From Anas platyrhynchos (Eukaryota > Chordata > Aves > Anseriformes > Anatidae), in contig NC_092590.1 in NCBI RefSeq assembly GCF_047663525.1, forward strand, positions 54,714,501 through 54,778,500: DNA of 64,000 nucleotides. Reading direction: 5' to 3'. The first letter of the stretch is position 1. Each line of letters opens with the position of its first letter. Below, piece after piece: positions 52,131-64,000 of this stretch. The notes beneath the pieces are model-generated. The model saw only the letters and a program-made list of their open reading frames with translations. It searched no databases and was not told the DNA's origin. A program made the translations under genes and the position numbers.

Positions 52131-55100
52131 GTTGTATCTATTAGACGTATCAGTTATGCTGGTAAAAGTTCCCATAAGAGGAATTTGTGAAACACCACAC
52201 AGAAGGTAAAAAGCCTAGAGACACACCATTTTGGACCTATGAGAGAAGCAAAGCCCATGAAGATGTGCAGAGATGAAATATGGTTTAGACAAAACCAAAT
52301 ATCTAGAAAAGCGTGTGCAAGCTGTATGTAGACAAGCTCTGAATTTGACAGGAAAACATTTTCTCTTTTGGTTTCCGCAGCTGTTTTCCTAGACCTACCA
52401 TGCTGAAAATCTTAAATTAAGCTGTGAACTGGGGCTATACTAAATAAAAAAGGCTTTTTCTTAGAGTAGTGTGCTGGCAATCCTATGACACTGGTGGCAG
52501 AAATGGGGCATAAAAGGCTTTGCCCAGAGCCTGATCTACTTGTGTGATTGACCCGATGCTGCAGGTCAGCTGGTTGTGGGCTGATATTCAACACAGACAG
52601 AATTTCTGGTCTAAGGCATACACCTCTGTGTTATGCTACCCCAAAGATTTTTCTTAGTGGCAAATGACATCTGGCCTTTTATTTTGTTGTTTCCCTTGAT
52701 GGTAAAATTTTTAGTTTTTTAGTATTTACTACAGATAGAGACCTGGAGTTTATTTATCTCTCAGGCTGTATAGTAGAAGATTTTGCAAGCACCCAACTAA
52801 CCTATTGGCCTGAAAAATTAAGACAAAACAGCCACAGATATACAAGAAAGCTTTGTCTCTTGACTAAGTAGCCTCAAACTTCACTTTCTTTAAGCTTTTC
52901 AGTTTTTAAAAGACAAATTATTTTTTGAGCATTCCATAGGTCAGGATTAAAGTCCAATGTTCATTCATATCACCTTCCTGTAGGATGTCCCTGTGATCCT
53001 CAAAGTGGTGACTTTCTAGGCTAAAGGGAAATCTAGAGTGTTGACAGTGCTTAAAAATGTCTCTTATAGCTTACTTGGAGTGTGGACAGAATCAGGCATC
53101 TTTCTACCCACCATATCCTAGTGTTAACCATAACACACAGCACAAAATTGCTGGCGTAGAGCAGATACAGCATTTGCAGTCAAAATGTCCAGCAGCAGAG
53201 TTTTTTTACTTGTTTCTGTTTTCAGTTCATTCATTAGGATCTTTGCACAGATGGGAGAAAATTAAACAATAAAGCCTGAAGAATGTAAATATGCTAAGGG
53301 CAAATAGAAACCTGCGGAGACCTATAAAGGGAAATCACTACATCCTCAGTCTCCATTTTATCAATGGTTTGTTTACTATACAAACATAGGAGAGGCAGAG
53401 GTGATAGGGCATTTGCTCAGGAATTATTTAGCACCATCTGGCATCTTGAGGTAATTAGTCTGCACTGTACCTCCTTTGGAAACCATAGCAACTCTACAAT
53501 AACTTAATTATGTTCTCTGATGATAGCATAATAAGTAATAAGTGCCACTGCTGTAATATACTAATTAATGCATTCTCAACTGCCCAACTGCTCCATACAA
53601 ATTCACTGTTTATTATAGGTTTCTTGGTAAGAAGTGTTTGCAAAACAGAAAAAGAAAAAGATTCAAAAAGATCATAATTTTGAATAACATCAGCCCTAGA
53701 CTGATCAGGGAGAAGCTGGTACAAGATTCAATTGATTAAGATTACAGCAATCTAATGAATGTCAGTCAACGCAGTTATAAGTGGAGTAAATTAGTTTTGT
53801 CAAGCAGGTCTAATTGCACCCTTTAAGAGCAGAAGTTTTGTTGATTGAACAGATGTAATCCACACAGCTCTGTAAGGTATTTTACTTCTTGGGACATGAC
53901 AAAATATGACCACAAATCATTATTACTCAATATGGATAAAATATATGGTAAAAAGATTTAAAAACAGCTAACAAATCTAATTAAAAAAAAAAAAAAAAAG
54001 CCTTAAAATCACAGCTCAACTCAGCTGAATGCAGTTTTTTACATCTAGAAAAAATAAATAAATAAATAATACAAACTATGCACCCAAAAGAATTAGAAAG
54101 GTAACGAAAAAATATTTCTGAACAATACTAAATTCAGAAATCCATCTAGACTGTTGGATAATGAGTATGAGCTAGTGGATCTGGTATTGATAAACACAGT
54201 GTTAAAGTATGGTAATAAAGTTCATATGCAAGTTTGTGTGCAGTGCAGGAAAGAGGGAAAGAACTGATTCAGGACAGGAGGAAATGCTCTAGAACAGAAG
54301 AATGTGGACAAGCTGCAGCACTGGCCAGGATACCAGTCAGTGTTTGCTAAGTTAGCACTGGGAAGTCATACAACTGCACAGTGAAACAAGCCCAGGTGAG
54401 GGTCGAGGGTTATTTGCTCTCTGTGTCTTCCTACCCAGGTTTTGTGCTAGAACCCCAGCAGAAGGTTGCCCTACATCATGAGTACATGCCAGCTTGCTCA
54501 AATATAACCCAGGGAGCACTAACCAGGCACAGCACTACATTATTTCAAAGTGACGATATTCTGCTGAGCTGTTGGAAAGTAAGGTGGAGAGGTAACTTGT
54601 TGAAGACACCATGAGATATGAGAAATTGAGGTCAAATGCAAATTAATGTCCCAAAATCAAGTTGAATACCTTTCAGGATCACCCAAGTGACTGGACTTAG
54701 TACAGGTGTAGACAAAAGAAACATAATGGCTTGAATGGTGTCTGATGCATTCAGGATGTTAAAACAAGTGATCATGTGTCCCTTCATCACTGAAGATGGA
54801 CATATGATTTCATAAAAACATAGTCCCCTCATTCCCAATCTGTGATGAATACCTGTCACACTGGAAAAATGTCAGTGTGATCATTGAGTCTTGGAACAAA
54901 AGTTATAATTATTGCTTTTGCATCAAGCCTGAATTTAATATTTTCAGACATATTTTTATATCATATATTGATCAGTAAAATAGTCCCAGTAAAACCTGAA
55001 TTTCTCAGTAATGGCAAAGAGAATTCTGAAATGTATAGAGAAAACAAATTTATCCAGCAGAACGTTATTTCATGAGAGTTAAATAAGAATTCTATTGTCA

Positions 55101-58100
55101 TGGGTTAAGAATACAAAGACAAAACTCTTCTTAATGTCAACTATTAATTTTGTAAAACAACAGCACAAATCATCATATTTATGATGCTTATCATCTCCCC
55201 AGACCTGTTGACCATGCTAGTTTTGACCAAGTGTATTCTTCCTCATTCATTTATGACTGCATGGTTTTCCCATCTCCCTCCTAAGGAACGTATGTTACAA
55301 AATCCAGCGCAAGTAAATACACATATATTCAAAGCAGTGACTGAAATATTTTGCAATGTTGTTATTACAATACCCAGTCCCATCACTGCTGAGGCCCAGA
55401 ATGTGCCTCAGTCCCTCAAAATAGTTCTAGGTTGCTTTTAAAGCAATATAGTGAGTTATGAACAGATTTAGAACAAAGATTTTAGAAATACTATCATAGT
55501 CGCTACAAAAAAAAAAAAAATATGGATCAAAAATGTAATGACGTTAAAATATATTGACATACCAAAAAAAAATCTTTTAGCCAAACATATACATGGGGCT
55601 TTCAGAGAGAACAAATAATTACAAGATGATCAGGAATTATGCTTGTATCAATCATGATTCATATTTGACTCATATGGTAAGTGAAATTAATTTGAGTCAC
55701 ATGCATAAGTGCAAATACTTTTTTTCCTGTAGGAAGCTAAGAGTTGTTTGGACTGATTATTAGCACATGATCATTCCCAAATACCTGGGGAAAAGTAACA
55801 ACCCAAAAGGCCTAATTCCATGATGAATTCAACTCTATTCAAGCTCGTTGAAAGAAGCAGGAAAGTTATTGAGCAGTTTTTTTTTTCCCCTTTCTTCTGT
55901 AGCCAGTCTTCCCTGTAGATATCTGTCAGATCATTTCTGTATTGTTGAATTTTGCCATGGAATTGGCAAAGGTCTCAAGCTTTCCTTTTTTCGGTAGCAA
56001 TTGCAATACATGTCTTCTGCCACAGGAGGGCACACATCCCGGTAAATAAACACGTTGAAGTGGTGACTCCATCACAAACACCAATTTTTCTGGTTAGGAT
56101 GACTTTGATGGGACTAGAAGCTTGGGGTATTTTATGAAGTCAGCAATATCTAAACCCCACCAGCTCTGTGTTAGTAGCACAAACAGATCAATCACAGCAC
56201 TGCAGCTCGTAGATGAAAACAACATCGTGCCATTGAGGAGGCGACCATGATTATTTGACAGCCTCAAACAAAAATCTATACCTCTACATTCACTTCTGTG
56301 AAGAGCAGATAGACGAGAGTATAACAATTTCATGCAAGAAAGGCAGTAGATTTTTTTTATTATTATTATTTTTTGATATCTACACTTTCAAATACTGAAC
56401 AAGCTGAAGGGCTACTGTTACCTACAGTTCAGCCTGTTTCAGCCCAGAGTTAACAAACTACCTTCCCAATACATGCTATAGATCTGTGTAGCTGATGGCA
56501 CAATTCAATAATGTATGTATTTTTTCCCAGTTCTCTTGTATAAGCATACTGCATTGTTCATTTTCAGATATACTGGCAGTTAAGCATAAAAATAACAGTA
56601 GCTGTGTCTATGTAATGTGTGGAGTGGGAGGGAAAGGGGGACTTTGAAACAATTTCAGAATTAATAATGGTGTGCTATTCTAAGCACTGCTATTTTATAC
56701 TGATTTCACAGAAAGTTCAAATTTGTTTAAATGCTTTTTGTCAGATTAGCAATGCTAGCTGCACAAAGTATCTCATGTTCTTCTCAGAAGGGGATTGCTC
56801 CATTTCGCTTCCTTTCCCCTTCTTTCCCAACCCTCTCCTGTCCTACCTTCTTCCTCCATTTCTGTGGCTTCTGTGTCATGTGAGAGATGACTACCTTCAC
56901 AAACTCAATAGCACTAAGATAATAGCCAGCAATCTAGCAATCACCTGAGCAACCAGCTGTGACTCTGTTCTCACCAGGGATTTCTGGTTATGTGCTAAAC
57001 ACTAGGAGTTTGTTCCCAATGAAGCCCAGCCTGAACAATAGATCTCACCCCTAAGTGTCTAAGTGAGATACTTCATCAACTTGACCTGACAGCAATCATC
57101 AGTCATGACACAGAAAGTATTTCAGACTATTTACTGCTTAGACAGGTTGAGGTCTCCCCCATGATTCCAGTTAATCCACAGCATCAGTTAGGTAAATTTA
57201 GCTTCATTTCCAAGAATAGAGAGATGCGGGTTGTCCTGTCTCAGATTGTTCCAGGCAGCTTGAAAACAAATCTAGTAGATCTAAAATGTAAGATACAACT
57301 TTGTTGGGATATTTTCCATTAAAGATGCAGCTACCCAGAGACCATCAAGATAAAATAAGTAGTTAGACCTTAGATTTCTTGCCAGAAATTCAATTCAATT
57401 CATCCGTAAGATGCCACATTCCCAGACTGCTTTCATTATCTCTTTCTCTGGTCCAGATATAATGTGAGCCAACAAACTGATCCTGTTTCCTTCTTTCCAG
57501 TCTGACACAACAGATACCATAGCATGCTTCATTGAGAAATGCTATTTAAAATATGCAGAAGAGGATTTCTGAAAGCTTTTTTGCTGGTTAAAAGTAAACA
57601 TAAGGAACTGCAGCTATCACCATGGACAAGAAAGTGAGAAAGCATCAAAATTTCACTTCTTGTCAACATGCCTTTTTCTCTCCCGTTTGTGTTTAAGCAC
57701 ATTGCTAAAATGAATGCTCTTAAGCCTTGTTTACTCAGCTTTTGCAAATTCAGTGTCCTCTCAGCAATGAGAGTAAAGGTTTGAATGTGTAATGAGAACA
57801 ATATCTTTTTTTATTAATTACCTAATTAAAGCTAATAGCTCTGTAATTCCTATGATATATACAGCTATGTAGCTGTTACAAATTGATTTTCTTTGTGCCA
57901 TTTGCTAATCACTTACCTCTCTTCAGGGGCTGCTGACATGATAGCATGTAGCTGAAAAAGAGAAAGGCAGCACCTGATAGAGCAAATACTCTTTTCAAGC
58001 AAGCTTATTTTTGTCCTACCATGTTTCAGATATTTCTTGTAATCTGAAATAAAGGAATTCAACTCCAAAATAAGTGGTTGCTCTTTAAAATTAACTGGAA

Positions 58101-58233
58101 ACTCCAAAGAACACCAAAGAAAGGAAAAATACAAAAAATAATTAAAAAAATCGTATTCTGTCTTTAACAAAGACATCTCATGTGGACCTGCAGGTGTGCA
58201 ATGCCAGGAATTTCAGGGCTTTCACTTTGAGAA

Positions 58234-58252
58234 CTCTCATGCTGCATGAGAG
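58234..58252. other. 19-bp palindrome with a single central base
   Basis: CTCTCATGC, a central T, then GCATGAGAG: two exact 9-base arms. No known site is recognised. Confidence 0.75.
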
Positions 58253-60107
58253 CTCCCTTAGAGAGCAGGCTACTCTCTCTCTCCTCTTCATGCCTCCCAC
58301 AAGTTAACATCTGCTAGCATTAGTTAATACCAGACAGCAGCAGTTGACATTCTCTAGAAAAGCACTAGCTTCTTAAAAATTTCTGCCTGGTGCTTCAGCA
58401 GTCTGCAGAGGTCTGCTTGCAAATAGAGCTAGCACTCACCTTCTCCTCTCCTCCCCAGATTTCAGTCCTACAATGTGCTTGCTGAGGTCCTACTACAGCC
58501 TCAGTAGGAATGTACCACATCTCTCACAGCTTCATCTAACCATGGCTTGTCCTCACCGCATACTTCTGTGGAGAGGATGGTCCAGGCCAGGCACCAGGCT
58601 GTGCAATCTGCTGGGTTGTCTTGATGTAGACCAATGAGAAAATTCTGCCAGAGCACATTTCAAGGCTTCCTTCTAATCTCTGTTTTTGCTAGACTAAAAT
58701 CACAAGTAATTTCCATAGCCCCATTAGGCAAGGTATTTCAGAAAGCACTGACAACCTATGCTATATGATTATTGTAATAATTATGTCTTTCATCAGGAAA
58801 GTATATGAAGAATTAATTCTAATTAAGTAGCTGATAGACAGAGTAAATCATTCATCAGTGCTAAAGTCCTGTAATAATTGTTCTGTTAGCATAAATGCTG
58901 AGGAAGAGAGTGTAATCAATGAAAACATTATTAAAGGTTTGTGTCACTGCTAGGAAACAAATTGGATAATTTCTTTTCTGCCTTTGTTTTCCTTACTTGC
59001 TTTTCCAATATTAGGCAGTAGTTGTCCTTGGCCAATGACTCACTCTCCTGCAGCATCATTTGAAAAATAGGAGTGAAAGCAGTAAGTGCAACAATAGGAG
59101 AAAGAAGGAAAAGAGGAAAACAGATGAGCTATAGTCAGAATGTGACTGGCCTTCTCTGTTTAAGAAAAGGGAAGAATTATTTTTTCTAGAAGGTGCCAAG
59201 CCAAATATAATGGACTTGGCAAACTTATTATTCTATGGACTGTCATCACACCTTCTGCATTTAATTCAAACCTTCAGATTTATAAAATGGCACATTATAC
59301 CTAATTCTGGGATCAGGTACCCCTGAGTTGTTTCAGTTCTGTTATTAAATTCTGCAAAAAGTAATTCAGATTTGAAAACTAATGGTAAAATCATTGTGAT
59401 AAATATGGTTGTAATTACATATAGAACCACAACACAAGAAATTATAAATATTAATATAGGATTCACATTAACTCAGAGCCATATATATGTATATATTTGC
59501 TATCTATGTTAAACGGACAAAGTTCTTAGAGCCAAAACTCAAACCCTGTACAAAAGAGGGAACCAGAGAGCCCACAGATACATTACAGATGAGGAGATTC
59601 CCCATGAAGAAGTGGTGGCTGAGCAACCCATCTCTTTCATAATTGTTGAGCATTTAGACAGACTGGTTTAAATTTTGAGTTAAAACACCACTGAAGTTTT
59701 TTACTTTGTGAATTCTAGAGTTTTCGTAGTCCCCTTTTTTTTCTCCAGATAGAGAATCATAATCTAACTCCAGGAATGAAAGCTTTATTGAGATTCTCCT
59801 TGTGTCCTGAGACTGCGTATAAAGCCATAAAGCAACAGCTTAGTGGTTTAGAATTCAGTCAATGATCCAGGTTTTATGTGCATATGATATGAGATAATTA
59901 AAAACAAGCAAAATAAACAAACAAACAAACAAACAAAACTTTGTTGCTATATCCAGTGTGAATGAAATGGAGAAAACTTATCAGGCTATCTAATTTTAGA
60001 GAGAAAAAAAAAATACAAAAGGCAACAGCAACAAAAGTAAGAAGCAATGAAAAAAAAATACATCAAGAACATTAAGGATTTAAAAGAATTTAAATTGCCA
60101 AGTTTAC

Positions 60108-60199
60108 AAGGAAAGAGAGAAAGGAAGAAAGGAAGAAAGGAAGAAAGGAAGAAAGGAAGAAAGGAAGAAAGGAAGGAAGAAAGAGAGAGAGAGAGAAAG
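60108..60199 (+). repeat. (GGAAGAAA)n-type homopurine tract, 92 bases
   Basis: An uninterrupted purine run made of GGAAGAAA-like units, ending in a GA dinucleotide stretch. Like the GGAA array at 45348-45446 it could form triplex DNA. Confidence 0.93.
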
Positions 60200-60572
60200 T
60201 CAATGCTCATAAAGAAAAAATATATATAAGAATGTGGTAAGACAACTATAGGAGAAGTATTTGCTCAATATTTTTCCGATTTTGTAAGCATTTTTAGTTT
60301 ATGACGACAGCAATAACTAAAAATACAGGAATTTAAATAGATATCTAGAATTTAAAAAATGGGAACTCAAGTAAAACCAAACTCAAGAAACAGCAAACCT
60401 GCAAACAAAATGTTTAGATTTTATGACACTGTTTCTCTGACAGGATACTTGTCAATATTATGTTTTTGCGGTACTGCAGTATCCAGTGCCACAGGAGACA
60501 CAGAAAAATGTAGTTACATTTTTCCACTACTGTGAATTGTACCCATCATCAAACTCATATATTCTTATCTGG

Positions 60573-60606
60573 AAAAAAAAAAAAAATATATATATATATA
60601 TATATA
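60573..60606 (+). repeat. A14 followed by (TA)10
   Basis: A compound simple repeat with no gene association. Confidence 0.9.
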
Positions 60607-61226
60607 AACCTAGATAGAATGCAAGGGCCTGCTTGCTCAGACCTGCAAGTATAAACATAATTTTGGTCATTATGGGGAGCCCCACTGACTGCAAAAAGTA
60701 TATGACACTCCCATCTGTCTTTGTAGAATCAAGGCTGAAAGTTGCCATAAAAAAAAAGATTTATGTGGCAATTGGAAGAAATGAAAAATTCTACAGTACA
60801 CTTTTCTGACGTGAAACTGCAATAAAACAGCAGTACCTTTCTTTCCTTTCCTTTCAGTGAGTATACACTTTGCCATCACAAGTTATAACCATCACTAATT
60901 CTGAGATAGTTTTTCAATTTTCAAATGTCTCATACACCATTAAGCAGGCTATCAGTTATCTGCAATACCTGGACATAGCTCAAGGTGGAACTCCTATTTT
61001 TTGGAACTCTTGACAGAAAAAAAAAATAGTAATGGTGATATATTTTGATAATATGAACAAAAATATTGATGTACATGTGTCATTCAGTAACTTTTTCTTA
61101 AATTCCAAAACAATATATTTCCCAAGAGGAAGAATGTAAACCCAGAGAAAAAGGATAAAACACCACTTTAATTCTTTTCTCTGACTTTATTTTTGCCTGT
61201 TTGCAGCCAAGTGGAATGATTCAGGG

Positions 61227-61259
<33 letters not shown>
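61227..61259 (+). repeat. poly(A) run, 33 bases
   Basis: An uninterrupted A33 run following TTCAGGG. No retrocopy is recognisable upstream. Confidence 0.9.
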
Positions 61260-61262
<3 letters not shown>

Positions 61263-62102
61263 CTGATCCAAATCCATGAAAACCAATGGAAATTGTCTCA
61301 CTGATTTGATGACTACTGAATTCTACCATCTTCACACATGAGCCAGAGTAATTGTAGGTTAGTTCTATTGACATCAGTTTACTGGCTAAAAAATATAGTT
61401 TTTCCCTTGAGAAATTCCACTGATACATTTTTTTTAAAGTTTCATTTAATAGAAGGCAGGATAATGTCAATATGACAGAGCTGAGGATGCAGCATGTGCC
61501 TTCTTGACACTCAGGACAAATGTTTTAAGTGTGGTAATCTCTTTCATATAAACATTTCAGAGTTGCTGGCTCTCTTGTTTCAACCTGTGGAAATAAGGTC
61601 AATGTACTGGAATTAAATTTCTGACATCAAAAGTCTTCTTAACTTCTTCCCTTACAATCCTAATTTGAGAGTAGAGAATGTTGTTCACAGCACTGCTACT
61701 TACTGCCTGTTTCAGTCACAATGGGCAGGCAATGTTTCTTGCTGCTTCATAACAGAGAAGGTGAAGGTTTTGTATTTCTTTCTTGTGGAAAATTTCTTGC
61801 TATATAAAGCAAAAATTAATGTATCACTGGAGACTATTTTGCCAGTGATTATGTTGACACAGAATCATTGATTGCCATACCATTTGTTGGATGACAGTAA
61901 AACTTTTGGGTTTGCAAAGTATGTAAATAGAAGTGTACTTAAAAAAAAAAAAAAAAGCATTGTGAATTTGAATACAATCTGAATTCTGATTTGGTTTCAA
62001 AGTTGTGATCTTTGGAATCTTTCATCTCTTTTCTTTCTTGGAGTGAGTCCTGGTGGACAGAAATCACTGAGTATATCTCCCCTCCATAAGAGAAAGCAGT
62101 AC

Positions 62103-62375
62103 AATCATAGAATCATAGAATATCTCAAGTTGGAAGAGACCCTTAAGGATCATCGAGTCCAACTCCTGGCACCACAAAGGTCTACCCAAAATTTTAGACC
62201 ATGTGACTAAGTGCACAGTCCAAATGCTTCTTAAACTCTGGCAGGCTTGATGCAGTGACTAATTCCCCGGGGAACCTGTTCCTGTGTGCGACCACCCTCT
62301 CTGTGAAGAACCTCTTCCTGATGTCTAGCCTGAACCTCCCCTGCCTCAGCTTGACACCACTCCCACGGGTCCTAT
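62103..62375 (-). mobile_element. CR1 LINE 3' fragment, minus orientation
   Basis: On the plus strand it begins AATCATAGAATCATAGAATA, continues GTTGGAAGAGACCCTTAAGG and GATCATCGAGTCCAACTCCT, and includes GTGAAGAACCTCTTCCTGAT. This is the reverse complement of a CR1 3' end of a different subfamily from the copy at 45977. Coding capacity is lost. Confidence 0.92.
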
Positions 62376-63803
62376 CTGATTAATGAATAAGGTGTGTGTG
62401 TGTTTAAATACAGGAAAATTCAAAGCCACTGCTCACAGTGAAAGTGTATGTTCCACACAGAAGCTCAAATTGAAAAACAGTTCATCTGCAGTACTTCCAT
62501 GGTCAAGAGAAAAATTGTTTGATCTTTTTTTCTGCTGTTACTCTTTGGTGGATGTTCTGGAGATGAATTCTGAGTTCAGAAAGAATTGTGGCAATGATCT
62601 TTCTTTCAAGCCCTTGATGGATATACAAAGCTTTCATATGCCACCAAATTAAAGACAGGTTTTTGTGATAATAACCAAAGGTAGGGATGATTCAAAAGCA
62701 CAAATTCAGGAAAAAGATGACTCCTCATAACAATAACCCATAAGTTCTGTAGCTACTGCTTCCCTCACTAAGCACCATGAAGTAAGATCTACAAGATTTT
62801 CCCTCAAGAAAACAATTACCTAGTTATCTACCTATGGGATTGTTACTGCTCTTCCTCTAGACATTGATCTACAAGAATCTCTTTTCTAAAGGTTCTTAAG
62901 TTTGGAATGAGACACCTTAAAATACTGCGATAACAATTTTTGCTTGTAACTACTATATACTTTTTTTTTTTTTTTTTTTGAAGGAGGAGGTAGTAGTAGT
63001 GGTAATAGTTATGTCAGTGGTAGTAGTTATAGCTTTGTTTTTAAAGCATGCCTGTTCAGCTCATAGATGTCAGTTTACCTTTAAGCAAATTTACCTGCTT
63101 CCTGAATGTTCCTTGCAGCTTTGTGTGGAGTCATCTAATGTGGGATCCCTATGGGATCCCTAGGTCAGTTTTCACATTATCATTTGCCCATCTTCATTGT
63201 CTACAAAAGTGGTGGGAGAACGCTGTACAAGTTTATCTATGGCATAGAAGATATGAGCCACAAAAGAGCAGTAGGAAATGAAATTATAATTTAAAAACAA
63301 AACAAAACAACAAAAAACAGTTGGGTTTTCTACAAGAATGTGTTCTGTGTCTTGAAGTGAAAAACACAGCAGGTTTCTCTCATATGCTTTTAAGTTGTTC
63401 ATCTTGATATTTTTACCTAGTAGGAGATTGCCTTAGAGTGAGCATTATAGTCATTTTCAGATGATTTCATCTCATCTTGCAACATTTTTTTCGTTGTTCC
63501 AGAAGCAGTGAATCTTCTCTGTCTTTGCCACGTTCAGATCTTTATCTCTTCTTTTCTCATGACTGTGCTTTTTTTCCAACCATCTTTAAATATGTTATTT
63601 TATAATCATTGTTCTTTTTCTTAGACTCTTATTCTAGCAGTCAGCATCTCAAGCCAATGAGAGAATTGTCCAATTCTCTCCAATTCACCCTAGTTAAGGG
63701 TGAAATACAGCCAGGAAAAAGAAGAGGATCAGAGAATGAAAATTCAACTAAAACTACAAAAATTATGAGGGCAAAAAGGGAAATTAAGGAAGAAAAGGCC
63801 CAG

Positions 63804-63862
63804 AAAAAAAAAAAAAAAAAAAGAGAGAGAGAGAGAGACAGACAGAAAAAAAAAAAAAAAAA
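63804..63862 (+). repeat. A-rich / GA-rich simple repeat cluster
   Basis: An A19 run, a GA dinucleotide run, a GACA pair and a further A run follow one another. Translating this gives only low-complexity Lys/Arg/Glu sequence. Confidence 0.85.
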
Positions 63863-64000
63863 GTTCGTTGAAGTTAAAATGGATTACAAGAGTCAATTTA
63901 AATCCTTAGAAGCTCACTGACATATGCTGACATCACCCTTCTGGGAACAGCACTGGAGCTGTGTGAGGAAAAAAATTACAGTTTAAGGATCTTAAAATGG

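Larger units (their letters stand above)
37934..64000. other. Upstream intergenic region, no gene seen
   Basis: Twenty-six kilobases 5' of GRXCR1 without a recognisable exon on either strand. The contents are CR1 fragments (51391-51502, 45977-46168, 62103-62375), a decayed LINE ORF1 region (about 51090-52130), microsatellites and homopurine tracts, poly(A) runs and short palindromes, each listed separately. Open frames here are short and resemble no protein I know. Stretches near 53400-53800 and 58740-59000 are repeat-free, TAAT-rich sequence of the kind often found in conserved enhancers, but conservation cannot be judged from one genome. Confidence 0.65.

Overview
The window is vertebrate nuclear DNA from a bird. 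It is AT-rich, its repeats are nearly all CR1-type LINE fragments (the dominant avian retroelement), there are no SINEs, and it holds one widely spaced intron-containing gene. CR1 diversity suggests a galliform or similar bird, but the species cannot be fixed from sequence alone. There is no bacterial gene set, CRISPR array or operon here.

The one gene I can support is GRXCR1 (glutaredoxin and cysteine-rich domain-containing 1) on the minus strand. Four coding exons can be traced to the base: exon 1 at 37816-37421, exon 2 at 11401-11162, exon 3 at 3372-3307 and exon 4 at 825-646. All introns are GT-AG and phase 0. The joined reading frame is 132+80+22+59 = 293 residues plus a TAA stop, close to the roughly 290 residues I remember for the mammalian protein. 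The N-terminal third is the family-specific region. Exons 2 and 3 encode the degenerate glutaredoxin fold. Exon 4 is a cysteine-rich tail with four CxxC pairs. A polyadenylation signal lies about 100 bases past the stop. In mammals this protein acts in the actin-filled stereocilia of inner-ear hair cells, and its loss causes deafness; the same role here is inferred from homology.

Layout: 1-539 is 3' flank; 540-37816 is GRXCR1 with introns of about 2.5, 7.8 and 26 kb; 37817-64000 is upstream DNA without a gene I can support. Introns and flank carry CR1 fragments (largest at 7225-8103), a decayed LINE ORF1 remnant around 51.1-52.1 kb split by a younger CR1 end, microsatellites, two roughly 90-100 base homopurine tracts, and long poly(A) runs. 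Every homopolymer A/T run of 20 or more lies as A on the plus strand.

I found no clearly new biological system. The items most worth checking are amino-acid changes in the glutaredoxin domain of this GRXCR1, a perfect 24-bp palindrome at 42698-42721 containing a p53-type half-site, a nearby 14-bp stem hairpin, the strand-biased poly(A) runs, and the nested LINE structure at 51 kb.
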